Shown: piece after piece, positions 1-13,200 of the stretch
Position numbering within the stretch: the first letter of the stretch is position 1
Layout of the letters: every line of letters starts with the position of its first letter
DNA from: Gonium pectorale
Lineage: Eukaryota > Chlorophyta > Chlorophyceae > Chlamydomonadales > Volvocaceae
Assembly: GCA_001584585.1 (NCBI GenBank)
Contig: LSYV01000054.1
Span: forward strand, 21,281 to 51,974
DNA length: 30,694 nucleotides
Reading direction: 5' to 3'
Program-made: the position numbers and the translations under genes
Notes under the pieces: generated by a model
Databases searched by the model: none
Seen by the model: the letters and a program-made list of their open reading frames with translations, nothing else
Told to the model about the DNA's origin: nothing

Positions 1-670
1 GAATAGTTACCTGACGATAAGTAGAGGGTCCGGCAAGCGGTCGACGAAGGGGCCAGTCCATCGGCGGCTAGCGGTTACCATTCGCGGGTCGCCCAGCCCG
101 CATCCCCGAACCGCCGATCGGCATAATACAGACCTGGAATGGATGAGAGACAAATGCAGCGCGCGCCATTTCACGTGGGATAGTTATCCCGTCAAAGCTG
201 TAATGTGCAAGTCTACACTTTTGTATTGATATTGTGTCCTCTCCCCTCGCAGCCAACCAAATACCCGTGACTGTGCGACAGAAGGTCAACCTGTTGTACT
301 ACCTGGTCAGCAAACAGGCCAATGCTCGACAGAATGGGGTCACACGCACAGGGCCGCCTTGCGCCCCGCGACGTGTCAACATGTGATGTATGTGCCTGAC
401 AAGCGGACGCAAAACGCTGCACGCGAGCAGCGCGCTGAAATCCCAGACCCCGATTTCGTGTAAGCCCCCTTTGCCGTCGCGCGATGCAGTCTTATTAAGC
501 GGGTACCTACACACACCCGCAACTGCCCCCTTGACCGACACACCCAGGCCAAAGCGTCCACAGCGCACCTGTCGTGATTACAGCAAACAACAAAAGAATG
601 TGCACACATGTATTTACGGATGCAGTGGATGACAGGGTTGCAGCGGTCCCCATCACCCGCAAGCAAATGA
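1..670. other. 3' flank of the giant membrane protein gene
   Basis: This holds the short 3' UTR (about 100 nt to the TGTAA signal) and then downstream sequence. Open frames of up to 96 codons on both strands show no recognisable motif, no splice-consistent extension and no repeat. I see no gene here. Confidence 0.6.
578..582 (-). promoter_or_regulatory. TGTAA polyadenylation signal, giant membrane protein gene
   Basis: TGTAA on the minus strand lies about 90 nt after the TAG stop at 671-673. TGTAA is the usual poly(A) signal of chlorophyte nuclear genes. No other TGTAA lies between the stop and this site. Confidence 0.5.
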
Positions 671-1264
671 CTATGGGCTCGCGCCGGTCGCAGCGTTACC
701 GCCAGTGCCGGACTCCATGACTATCCTGATCCGCATGCCGTACTCCTGCGGGATATACACCTCGGGCTGCGCTCCGTTCGTGTCCGCACACACCTCGCCC
801 CGCGTCCGGTGTTCTTCCAGATCCACATCTGCACGAGCCCCGTTCAACGGCCGCGGGGAGGTCGAGCCCTCTCCGGACCGCCTTGCTCCGTTAACAGCCG
901 GCAGGAGGCCAGACGCGGCGGCCACTCCGCTGCGCCCCTCAGTCTCCCCAGCACGCATTCCGCCCCGGACGGCGGCGGCGCCCGCCGGCGGCCCCTCCCT
1001 CGCCGGCAGAGACGGTCCGGACGCCGCGCCCGGGCGGCCGCGCCTGCGCCGCTCCCTCTGCGGCGTCGCCTCCCTCCCCAACGCCGCCATTGAGGCTTCC
1101 GGCGGAGATGCTGGCGGTGCCAGCACGGACGGCGAGGATGACGGTGGCGGCGACGCTGCCAGCGCGGCCCGCGAAGTGCGCCGGTGCCTCCAGGTAGAGA
1201 CCTTCCGCTGTATGCCCCGCGCCAGGGAGGCCCCGCGCGCGCTGACGGTGCCCCAGCTCTGCCG
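671..1264 (-). other. Cytosolic C-terminal tail
   Basis: After the last membrane helix the protein continues for about 197 residues. The tail starts with RQSWGTVSARGASLARGIQR, is Ala/Pro/Ser-rich, contains a basic cluster QRERRRRGRPG, and ends with QPEVYIPQEYGMRIRIVMES plus a short Gly-rich end before TAG. The final conserved-looking segment could be a short interaction motif; no known domain is recognised. Confidence 0.6.
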
Positions 1265-4200
1265 CAGCACCAGCAGCAGGAAGCCCGCCATGAGCGCGAT
1301 GTTGAGGATCATAATGATCAGGCCCACAGTGTTCTGGACGACAGGCGGGAGGGCGAGAGGGCGGGCAGGCAGGCAGGCGGGAGGGCGGGAGGGCGGAAAA
1401 GTTGGCGCACTAGGGGGCGGGCGGGCGGGTGGGCGCGCGGTAACAGTCTGGGGAGACCGGATGCACCGACTCGAGCGAGGGGAAGGTGACTCCAGGAGAA
1501 CCCCTGACGCCACTGAGGCGTTGCCTTGCGCGTTGCCTGCCATTCAATGACGCTGTCTGCCGCAACATAAGGGACTCCCTGGCACGGCAGGGGCGCTGTC
1601 CGGGGCGCCTCCGCTTCCCTCTCACCGCGGCCGCCGTTCCGATGCTCTCGCTGACGACGAAGTAGAGGCTGAGCGTGACGGTGAGGCTGAGCACGCCCAT
1701 GGACAGGAACTCGAGCAGCACAATCACGCGGCTGCGGGCCGGCGCGCAGGCCATGTTGACAAGCGACAGGAGGATGAAGGCGGCCAGCATGAGCAGGATC
1801 TGGTGGCTGACCACCGGCAGCGCGCGGCCAAACACCTCCACCGCCACCAGCGCCAGCTCCTCCAGCATCAGCACGCTCTCCCACCAAAAGTACCGATCCC
1901 TGCGGGCAAAGGCGGCAGCCTTTAGGTCCAAAGGACGAGTGCTTTAGAAACGGGTGGAGTGGCTGCAAATGCCCGGGCCACACTCGTGAGTCCAGCCAAC
2001 CCTGGGGGCACGGCTTGGGCGGTGAGGGGCTTTCCTGCAGCGACCAGGAGCGTGCAAGCTACATCGCCCCGCGTGTCAAGCGAAGCCGGCGCATACGCCC
2101 CCATTTCTGTCGCACGGCACCTGACTTATACGCATTGGCCAACCGGATCGTCCAGCATACAAGCTAGCATTCTCGGGGTTCCGCCATGCCAGTGCCGGTG
2201 AATGGCAAGCGCTGCCTATGCATAGGAGGCGAAGGGCACATCGGGACGTACTCACTTGTACCGCGAGTACAGGAAGCCGTACCGCTGCCGCACACCCGGT
2301 GCGTCCAGCTTCCTGCGGTTGCGCCACAGCAGCGCGAACGACACAAGGGGCGGCGCCAGGCAGAAGGTCGCCACGGCCGCGACTCCGATGGGGACGTACT
2401 GCGCCAGGTGCGTGCCGCTGTAGCAGCGCTGCGCCATGTCTCGGATCCAGTAGCCGTACTCCCAGGTCGCCTGGCGAGCGGGGCATCACGGGCGTAAGAG
2501 CATTCCCATTCTACGGAACAGAACAGGAAACAATGGCCCAAGCCCCGTCCCGATAGTTAAAGACGGGGCCTGGCCTGCGGGCTGGGTTCGGCTGGGTTCG
2601 CAGCCCGCACCGAATGAACACCACAACCCGCAACGCATGCAGGGGGCCAGGTCAGGGGCCCGGTCAGGGCGAGGTCCTCCGTTTGGCGCCGACACAGCGC
2701 TGCAAGCGGTGAGCTCAGCATCCCGGCCTCCCGCCGGTGTGGAGAATAGGGCGATTGCAGCGCACGACGGAACGAGCACTGCCGCCGTTGGCGCGAAACT
2801 ACTACCGGTGGTAAACCGGGGCGCAACTATGTGTGCGATACATCCCAACCGTACCATATCGCATTCGTTTCCGCACCGGCGTCACGTGGGTTTCGGGGTT
2901 CCCGCCCAGCCCGTGCTCCTCACATCCTCATCACCTGGGCCGATATGCACGCCCCGAACCCGCCGCCCCACCTGCTGCCGCTCCGGGAAGGGTCCGCTGA
3001 CACCGTCGTCGATGCGGTAGCACGCGAACACGGACAGCGCCGCCTGGGCCCAGCCGGGGTAGAGGATGAAGACGGCGATCATGAGCAGGATACCCAGCTG
3101 CTGCCACAGGCCCAGCGTCTCGTCCAGGCGCATCAGGATCCGCAGCAGGTTACTTTTCTGGAACGAACTGGACAGCGCCTGGGGCGAGGGACGGCGCGGC
3201 GAGAGACAGGGAGACACGTGGGTGGGCAGCGGTCGTACGGAAGTCCGGCGCCTGGAGAAGCCAAGCCCAACGGAAGGCCCGCAACGGACACTCGCGTGCA
3301 TTCGGGCAGGGGGTACAACTGGCGGCATAGCGGGAACGCGCAGCTCGTTGCTGACAGTGCCAGGTCGTGTCAAATGTTGGTTGGTGCACCGGATGAGCAA
3401 AAGGTGCCACAGATGTGGTACGCTTCAACCTACTTTTCTTACACGCGCCATGGACACCTTGGAGCGGATCCCGCTGCCAGCCGACGGCGGCCCCGTAATG
3501 GGGGGCGCCACGACGGGGCCGACGGCGGGGCCAAACTCCACCGCCGCCGCCCGCTGGGCGCGCGGCGAGTCTATGCTCCTCCGCGTCGCGTCCTCGGCGC
3601 CAGACGCAGCCCGCGGTGGCAGCCCGCAGGCCTCACTTTCGACGCTGGTCCCAATAAATACTGAAGAGTGGCGGAGGGAGGTGACCGACGGCAACGACGA
3701 CCAGTCATCTTCCCGGTAGGCCGCGGAATGGGACACGGCTGTGGCGACGGCCGCGGCCGCGGCGGCTTCGATGGACCGCGGGGTCTTGCGGGCGTTGCGG
3801 CTCCGGAGGTTGCCCGCGCGGCGCATACGGGCCCGGTTGAAGAACAGGTACCTGCGTCAGTGCGGTGATCGAGCCGGGACCGGTACCGGGCACCCCATGT
3901 CACGTCGAGAAAGCGAGGCGCGCTGAGGGCTGCGTTCGCAGCCCATCCATCACATGTGCTTACCGCCGACCGATGCCAAGTGGCCTCATCCGGAACGGCT
4001 GCATAGCCAATTGCTCGACCAGCATGGACGTACGGGTAGATTGCCGTATACTACATTGCCGTACGTGTCCTACGACGCGTGCACCTACCGTATCGTCCAT
4101 ATGGTCATGCTGACGGCGACCACCACCACCGGCACCAGCAGCGCGCCCAGCAGCTGCGCGCGCGCCTGGCCGGCGCTGGGCTGGCCGGGGAAGAAGCAGC

Positions 4201-7200
4201 TGTAGGAGAAGGCGACGGTGCTCTCGGCGCCCGTTACGGCGCTGATGGTGGCCTGCATCTTGGCGATGCTCTCCGGGTAGGCCACCGGCAGGCGCGTGAT
4301 GATGATGTAGTACTGCGCGTGTACGATGGCCACCTGCACAAACACACACCACACACACATATTGTACGACGCGGTGCACGGCAGACGCGGGGTGCCGAGG
4401 CCTGACCATGTTCATGTTTATGGTTAGCGCCAGCTCTTCGAGGACAGATCATGGCTGTGTGCGAGATACGTGCATTGTGTCCATCGCCGTTCCCAGCATC
4501 GGCAGGCGCGCAAGTACGGTCCTTCAGTACGCGATTTCGCTAGGTCAGCTGGTGTTCCGATGACCGTGTTCCGGGCTGGCTGTCGGGCTGGCGAGTGCCG
4601 CGCAGCGCTACTGCCAGGGAGGGCCCATTGTGACCCCTCCCTCCCTGCGTCGACCACCGACGGAACACTGGGGAGCGACGGCAACGGCGTGGAGCAGCGT
4701 GCACCCGCGCGCCGCACGGGAGCCCATCTCGTGAGGCTTGGTCGCCCACGGAATGCGCCAACGGCCTGTGCCCGGTCTGACCATCATTGATGTACTATCA
4801 TGGCTGCATCGAACGGCCAGCGGGACCATTACTCCTGAGCCAGGCTTCCTATCATCCAGCGTGCCTACCCATAATGCTGGCCAGCGTCACTGGCTGGTAG
4901 AACTATGATATCCCTTCAACCCTCGATGGCCTCGGGCCGCCCTCTGTCTGATGGCGAGAGCGGCAGCAGCGTGCCATCGGCCGCCTCGTGCAGGTTCGTG
5001 CCGCCCCTGGGCCTGCGCGCCAGGGCACCAAGCCGGACCCGGCCTCTTCTCCAGCACCTCCCTGCCCGCGCCTGACCCCGCCACCGCCTCACCTTGAGGA
5101 AGTCGGCTGGCGACGCCGCCTCGTCCACGATGCTCGTGCCGTCGTGCGTCACCGCATAGTTCTCTCGCAGGTTGGTGATGCTGCAGTCGGCACGAGACGC
5201 AAAAATGCACACGCAGGTGCCCAAGGGGAATACTTTTGAGCGGGCCGTTTGCTGACCCAACACAGGTACAGATAGGTCCAAACGGCGGGAGAAATGCTTG
5301 CGTTGGAGTTGTCGTACGCCTGTCACAAATGCCAGTTGACTCTTGTGACTCCATACATGTGCCACAGAACAGCGCCGCCTGCGGAGCAGGTAACCGAAAT
5401 GTACGTGTGCCGCATCCCCTACCCCCCGCCCAGGACCCAGGGGTGTGTCGACTCGCCTGGTGTACAGGACCAGCGCCACACCGCCCAGGAAGGACAGCAC
5501 AGCCAGGGAGAGGCTGGCCTGCAGCGTGTTGCACTGCCTGGGGCGGGGGCGGGTGAGGAGGGGAGGGGGCACGGGGTCACAAAGCGTTCTCATTAAATCA
5601 CCTTGGAATGCATGCCTCTCTGCCTGGGGAGGGGGGGGAGGGAAAGGGGCGGCGCCCGAGCGCGACGCCCGAGCGCGCGCGCGCCCCGTCACTGTCCTCG
5701 CTCGTCCTCGCGTGGAGGATGGAAGACAGAGACGGAGGAGGATGCGGGAGCCGACCAAAGCAGCCATCGGACGCAGCCAAGAGCCCACCTGCACTCGAAC
5801 TCCGCGTTGATGAAGTAGCCGGGCGTGCAGGTGGCGCACAGGTGGCTGGCGTAGCCGGTGGCGCACTGCAGCTGCAGGTAGGGGTTGGTCGCCAGGTCGC
5901 CCCTGTGCACGCCCTCGCCCAGCGCCGAGCACACCGATACCAGCTCCCGCACGCCGCTGATGCGGGTCATGTCCGTCCAACCCGCCCCGCCGTCGCCTCC
6001 GGTGCGGCTAACGTTGGCGGCCGGCGTGGATGGACCGGCGGCGGCGGAGGAGGTGGATGCGTCGGCGTTAAAGCCCAGGACGGTGGCCTGGTGGTACCAG
6101 AGGAGCTGACACAGGCCCAGCCAGCCCGAGCGCGGGTCAGGCGGGCTGACTGAGGAGGTGGCGGTGGAGGCGAGCGCGCTGCCGCCGCTGCTGCCGTAAT
6201 CACCGTCCGTGGTGTCGTTGCCGCTGCCGCCGGCGGCCGCCGTCGCGTTCAGGTTGACCAGGACGCCGGCTGCGCTGATCATGATCTGGGCGGTGTGATG
6301 GTGGGTAGGGGGGACCTCGCAGTTTGGGGTCGGCCGACGAGGTTGCGGTACGGGCAGGGTGCATGACGGTGTGGGGGCACGTGTGGAGGCTCGCAGCTCT
6401 TATGCTGTGATGCCCTCCCCGTGATGTCCGTGTCATGAGGTAAAAACAGGTAAAACAAAACGGGATGCTCCAAAGCCCGCTCGCAACGAACCCAGCCGTG
6501 CTCCGCATCCATCCCTCCTGCCCACACTCCGCTGTCATGGACATGGTACGCCCCTTACAGCAAGGTTGCTCTTTGTACCCCAAAGCAGTTGGCCCCGGCA
6601 CACAGGCCCGGGCTGCCAGTCACGCGCCTACACGTATATCGGTATTCGTCCATGCTACGCCCAACATGCCCGAGAGGGCCTCGCGCAGGGCCTCATCCTC
6701 CTGCCTTCCCCTCGCCTCCCCCTGCCTCACACCAGCAAGCAACGCATCCGACCAGGTACCCACCTGCAGCCTTGACGGTAGGACAGCCGGCATGGAGGAC
6801 CAGCCGCCCGCGCCCCAGCTGGCGGACTTGCCGCAGGCATCTTCCTTGGGGCAGCGGTGGAACAGCGCCGAGTCGGGCGCCGAGTGCCAATAGCCTGGGG
6901 GCCGGGGGAGCCGGGGGAAAGCGCAGCAGCGTTTAATGTACCGTCGTCGTACCGCTCGTACCGCTCGTGACACCAGCACAACAACGTTTTGGAGGCGCAC
7001 GCCATTCAGGGCCAGGGTCATCCGTTACGATGGCCCCGACGCCCTTTGCACGGTCTTGCAGGGGACGTGGAGGGTACGTGGAGGGGACGTGGAGGGGACG
7101 TGGAGGGGCACGCACTATGCCCCTATAGGTATACAACCAACGCAGGAAACAGCAGATACGATGTGGTCCACTCCGCTCCAAGGCGCGCGCTCTCACCCAG

Positions 7201-10200
7201 GCCCGGCGCCAGCAGCGCGCCGCCCAGGCAGATGGCCTGGTCGGGGCAGGGCATGCAGGCCGCCGCACCCTCCGCCGCCTCGCTGGCCCACTCCTGCGGA
7301 GCATCGCAAACGAGAGCGCCAGTACAAGAGCGGACGAATGGGCGGGTGGGCGGGAGCGGGTCAGGGACGATCACGTGTGGCCCGTGCGCGCACACCACAT
7401 CCCGGCCATCCGACTCCTTCACCGGCATCGGCGCCGGTCCCCATCCATCGCCAGAGTAGACATCACAAGTCCAAGCGCGTACCTACGACAGAATGGTCCC
7501 TTCCGTACCTTCATGAACTGGCGGTAGTTTGTCGCGTTAACGTCCCACAGGTCCGGCCGCTCGTCGCGCCACAGGCTGAAGCGCCCGCGGCCGCACCGCT
7601 CGCACGCCAGCCAGGACGGCTGCGCGCCCAGCTGCTGGCTCCAGCTCAGGTCCAGCGCCTCGCCGGGCTGGCAGCGCAGGAGCTCCAACGACACTCGCAG
7701 CGGCGGAATCTGCAAGCCGGCCAGCAAGCCAGCCGTGGGAAAGAACATGGAAGGGCACGGGTGAGTGAAGGGGGCCCGGCACAGACGCAACGGCGCGGAA
7801 GCCTGGTGCCCTTCCACGCACCGGCAATGGTAGGCTGCACCTAAAAAAAGCCCGAAGAAACCTGCACAGACAGAGGGAGCCCACCTCTACGACCATACAC
7901 AACCGAAGGCGCGACGTTTTCTGTAGGGTAGAACCACCTGACTCCCGCGTAGGCACGTAGGCACCTGCCGGCTACAACACACCACACGCACGCCCCTTCG
8001 CCGCTCAAGCCACTTGCCGCGCCGTGCCCTGAACCGATCCTCTTCAATTACCCCAAACCCTTTACAAGCACATAGGGCACTCCCTCACCGTGAACAGCCC
8101 CCGGTCCTCCAGCTCCGTGGCCGTGAACACGAGCACGTAGCGCCCCGGCCAGCCGCGCGCCGTCAGGTACGGCCACGTGGCGCGGCCGCGGGCCACCGGC
8201 ACGGCCAGCGAGCCGCCGGTGGCCGTCCCCGGGTCCAGGTACGCGATGGCCGCGTCCTGCCAGGGCGCCTGCGGGCTGGGGAGCAGCTGGCTGCCGTCGC
8301 CGGGCGCGGCTGCGGCAGTTGGCGGGGGCTCGGCGCCCGGGAGGGGCTTGGCCGCGGGCTCGATGGCGACGCTGATGCGCACCGACAGCGTGTCTTGGCG
8401 ACCAAACGTTCATTGAGGTGTGGCGTGGCGTGGGCGGCATGGGCAGGGGAAGCGCGGTAAATACGGCAGTTAGAAAGAGGCTCGTTTGCCGTTTCAGAAG
8501 CGGCATAGGCTGCACTCCAGGGGTCCACGAAGGTACTGTGTCAGAGGAATACATGCTAGACAGGTCGGCGCTGCGGCCAACCACACCGCGACGTGACGCC
8601 ACACTCAAATGCCAATTTAGGTTGTCAGCCCCGCAGTGCCGCTCTATGCGGTCGGCGGTACAGCCGTACCTCGCTGTACGGGCTGCATGAGTCCGTTGTA
8701 CAGCCGTACGGAGATGCTGATGGGCGTCCCGGGGCGGAGCTGCCCCTGGAAGGACTCTAGCACCATGTGGGTGGGGACCACGTCCAGCAGCGAGCCCGCC
8801 AGCCGCCCCGCCGCCGGTGGAGCCGACGCAGAGGAGGAAGCAGCCGAGGAGGAGGAGGAGGCGGAGGAGGCTGGGGACGCATACTCAAGCAGGCGCGTCT
8901 CTGTCGCGTCGTCGGCCTCCGTGCAGGGGGCCAGCATGCTGTACAGCGCGCACGTGGGGGCCAGCGCTGGGTCCGACGAGCCGCAGTCTGGCGCCGGCGC
9001 GGGCGGGAGGGGGGTGGCTACGCTGGTGGCGGAGGAGGGGCCGTGGTCGTCGCGGTGGCCGCAGCGGGCTTGCAGCGACCGCGCCAGGGGGTCAGCCATC
9101 CAGACGGGGAAGGTCTGAGGGAGGAGATTCACACGGGGATATGCGCAAGGGGCAGGTAAGACCTGCATGGCGCTGTGCCGCATATTCCAAGACTGAGTTG
9201 TCGGTTACGGAATTGCGCCGGGACCTAGAGCGGACTAAACAATACCCCAAAGCAAGATGACCGTACTAAGCAGCGGAGCTTCCGTAAGCGGTACAGCGCA
9301 TGGCCGTACCTCTTTGGGCGGGAGTCTGACCTCGCTCAGTAAGAGGGCCCAGCAGCCCCCAGCATCGCCGGCCGAGCTCAGCGCCTCCCACTGAGACAGG
9401 CAGATGGGCAAGGCGTTCAAAGAACCTTGGAAACAAATCTCCCGCAGCAAGACATGAACTAGCGCAAGCCGGATGCGTTAAGGCGGCGTGTAAGAGCACC
9501 GGCCTGCGTCCCTTAACAGGCTGCCGTGCCTATTAGCAGCAGAACGGCCCAACTGGTTCGCGGTGGCAACGTCATTCGAGTGTTCTTTGCGCTGCGAACC
9601 CCCCTTAAAGTCGGGCTTTAACCTGCCCCTGCGTAACCCATGACAAGCACACGTCGGTGGCCCGCACCCTGATCGCACCTCAGCTTCGCTAGGCGGCTGG
9701 GAGAGGCTGGCGGCGGACCCCCCCGCACTTGCATTGGCGATGCCTCCGCCGGCCCGGACCCACGCTGACTGCACCAGCGCCGCCAGCGCCGCCTCCCCCG
9801 CCCGCGGCGCAGCGCACTGCTGCGAGGAGGCGAGCGCCGAGCCCGCCACCGCGCCGTTGCCGTCCCGCAGGTCGGTGCCGGCGACCAGCACCGAGACGTT
9901 GCCGTACGCAAAGACGCCACCGCCGTGGCCTGCGAAGCGACGGTAGCCCGAGTCACTCACATTGGCAAGATTGCGAGCCAGCATGGAGTCCAGAAGCATC
10001 ACCACACGCGCCGCTGCCGAGGGCGGCGCCGCCGCAGCGACGGCCGCAACCGTGGTGTTGTCGTCCGAAAGGCCCGCAAAGAACGCCGCGCCGCCACTGG
10101 CGGCGCGGTTGTCGGTCACGTTCAGGTTTCGGAGGAGCACACGTTCGCACGAGTGGGTGAACACGCCGCCGCCATGCTGGGCTGCGGCGCTGCCACTGAT

Positions 10201-13200
10201 GCTGACGTTGACCACGACCAGGCCGCTGCAGCCGGCGGCAGCGACGCCGCCGCCGGACCTTCCCGCTCGGTTGGAGGCCAGCACGCTGTCGTACAGCGCC
10301 GCCGACGCGCCGGCGGCGACGTAGACCGCGCCCCCGTCGGCCTTCGTCGCGGCGTTGTCATGCAGGCCGCAACGGCTGACCGTCAAGAGCGGCTCTGGTC
10401 CGCAGCTGGCCCCGGCGCTGACAGTGTCATCGTCCCCGCATTGTACAGCGAGCGCGCCGCCACTGTTGGACGCTATGTTGTCAAACGCATTGACGTCCCA
10501 GAGCTCTGCCGCAGATCCCGGCGCCGCCGCCACCGCCAGCGCGCCGCCCGCTGCGGCCGAGTTGCCGTGCAGTACGACACTGCCGTTGACTGTCAGGGAG
10601 TTGCCGGATCCGGACGCCAGGGTCGCGAAGACGCCGCCACCAAAGCGCGCGGCGGTGTTGTGGGACAGCAGAGTGCCGTTGGATACGACGGCCACGGCGC
10701 CGCTTCCGTGCGATAGAATGCAGACGCCGCCGCCGTGGTAGTCAGCGGCGGAGTTGTTTCGGAAGGCAGAGCCGCCGCCGACGTGGGCGCCGGCGCCCAC
10801 CGCCACCTCGGCGTACAGCCCGCCACCGCAGCCCCAGCGGGCCACGTTGGACTCGAAGGCCGTGTTACTGACCTGCAGCCAGTACGGCAGCAGCTCTTCC
10901 CCTCCCGCCGTGGAGCCAGAAGCGACGGCGCCGTCGCCGATCCCGTCGACAGGCAGCTCCTGCTGCCGCCGCCGACCGGCGCCGACGGCGGCCTGGCCGG
11001 CGATGTCCCCAACGAGCACCGCCTCGACGATGGCGGCGAAGCCACCGCCTGCGATACCGGCGACGTTGTCTCGAAAGGAGCAGTTCGCGACGACGGTGGG
11101 GCACGACACTGCGGCCACAGCGCCGCCGCTCTGCTCGCAGGCGTTCCCCTCAAAGGTCGAGCGCTCCAGGCGCAGCGAGCACGCCGAGTCAAGGCTCACA
11201 CTCACGCCCGCGCCTTCACTCGCGCCGCCGTCGCCGGTACCTCGCGCACCCTCTCCTTGCAGCAGCGCCGCCGCCGCCTCCAGCGCGCTGTCACCACCAC
11301 CGGTCCGCTCACCGCCGGCCGCTGCCGACGCGTTTGTGACGGCGGCGGCCGCTGCGGCCGTTCGCTGCACAGCCGCCATTACGGCGTCCGCCCTGAACTT
11401 GGGAGTGGACGCGACCGCGATCGCCCCGCCGTAGCCGCTCGAGGTGCTGCTGCCCTGCAGGAAGCCGCCCGCGCCCGCCACGTTGCCGCCAAAGGTGCAG
11501 TCGGACACGAGCACGCGAGCCGAGAGCGCGCCGGCGGCGGGGCTGGACAGGCTCAGCACGCCGCCCGCGCCGCCGGCGTAGTTGGCGGAGAAGTGCGAGC
11601 CCGTGAGGAGGACCTGCAGGGTGGGCGGGGAGGGCGGGAGGGAGGGAGTGGGTGTGAAGGATCAGTCATTTCTAGGCGGGTGTCGAGGCGGCGATGTGAC
11701 TTGAGGTGCGTCCGCGGTCGACGTGTTGGCCGGGCCGGGAGGAGGGGTTAGGTCACGCCGCGCCCCAGATGCAAGTCATTGAGTCGGTCCATGAGACCCT
11801 GCCCGTCGAATGCGCTTGCGAGTCGCAACACGCCATGCAGCTCCACCGCGACGCGCATCGACGGCCCGGCCCGGCCAGCCCCGGCCCCGCACCGTGAGCT
11901 CCACCGCGGGAGCGTTGCTGCCGGGCCCCGTGGGGTCGCTGGCCGCGTCGGCCGCCACGCACAGCGCGCCCCCGTCGAGGTACGCCCCATTGCCGGCCAG
12001 CACGCTGCCGCCCCGCACCACGTAGCGGGCCCGGCCCGCCACCTGGCTCAGCAGCGGGGAGCCCTGCGCGCGAGGGACACATTCGGGATTTCGGGTACCG
12101 CACAGTTCAGTACGGCAGAGGGTGGAGTACGGCATGTCCGCTGCGCACATGCGTGAATGCTAGGGAGTGCAGCGTGGCAGAGGAGCACCGTGAAGCCCTG
12201 CGCGATAAAGTGGGACGGCAGACATGTTTGCGCACGCAACTACAAAGAGGCAGCGCCCCGCCCTGGCCGCATGGGCCGCCGATGCCGAGACCCACCGACC
12301 ACGCCCGACAGCACGCCACCCACCGGCTGCGGGACGGCGATGCTCAGCACGCCCCCTGCGCCCCGCTCCGCAACGTTGCCGCTCAGCTCGCACCCCTCCA
12401 GCAGCACGGCGTCGGGCGGCGCCTGCACCGCCACCACGCCGCCCGACCGGCCGGCCACGTTGGCGGCCGCGCGGCTGCCCAGTAGCGCCAGCGACGTGAG
12501 GCGCGAGGCGCGCAGCAGGCCGCCGTCGCCGCCGGCCGTGTTGCCGTCGGCGGCGGCGGCCCCGGACAGCACCAGGTTGCTGACGGCGTCGGCGAAGAGG
12601 GCCCCGCCTGCGAGGGGCGTGGGGCGGACAGGTTGCAGCGGCTCGTTGCGGGGGCTGGTTGCGGGCGAGAAAAAGAGACGCGGAAGGAGGATAGCAATGT
12701 GAGGAAGCAGGAAGGATCGCATTGGGACGCGGCCATCACAGTTGCAACCCGGCGTGGCGAGACGAGGACACGCGACGCGGGGAAGAGGGACGAGGGTTGG
12801 TGCAGCGAGGCCGGTTGGAGCGCATCTCTCTAAACCACGTTTGGCTCATGACGGCATGCGCAAGATCCGTAACCAGTCTCCCATAGGTCGCGCCGGTATC
12901 TTCGTGCATGGAAGGACGGACGCAAGCGCCGCCAACGCGACGCGCAGCCCAAGCTATCGCGCCCAAAGCTCGACGACGATTCTCGAAACGCGGGCACGCG
13001 CACGCACCGTCCGCTCCGGCGTGGTTGTCCGTCATGGACGAGCCGGCGGCGACGGTGACGTTGGTCACCTGCCGCCCGACGTACACCGCCCCGCCGTAGC
13101 CCGCCGCGCTGTTGCCCACCACGCTGCTGCCGCCCTGCACCTGCACCCGGTCCGTGCCGAACCCGATGTACGCCATACCGCCGTCCATGCCGTACGCCGC

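Larger units (their letters stand above)
671..5537 (-). other. C-terminal polytopic membrane domain (exons 24-31)
   Basis: Hydrophobic helices, in order: LSLAVLSFLGGVALVL (exon at 5537), LLGALLVPVVVVAVSMTIW (4333), LGILLMIAVFILYPGWAQAA (3178), VPIGVAAVATFCLAPPLVSF (2470), three in the exon at 1899 (WESVLMLEELALVAVEVFG, ILLMLAAFILLSLVNMAC, LLEFLSMGVLSLTVTLSLYF) and NTVGLIIMILNIALMAGFLL (1333). Conserved-looking joints are NLRENYAVTHDGTS, YGYWIRDMAQRCYSGTH and RYGFLYSRYKDRYFWWE, typical of the multi-helix C-termini that follow ephrin-receptor-like modules in algae and other protists. Similarity to TRP-like channel domains is possible but cannot be proven here. About eight helices; topology is inferred. 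Confidence 0.75.

Noticed and set aside
2831..3664. Plus-strand open frame of 277 codons
   Set aside because: Overlaps membrane-domain exons on the other strand, has no recognisable motif, and its amino-acid composition mirrors that of the complement.
7061..7108. Short direct repeats as a CRISPR array
   Set aside because: Units are 11 bp and contiguous without spacers, inside a eukaryotic intron.
10735..11751. A long plus-strand open frame of 338 codons opposite the largest exon
   Set aside because: Arg/Gly/Ala-rich with no motif; it is the complement of a well-supported beta-helix exon and extends past that exon into intron. GC-rich DNA leaves such frames open by chance.
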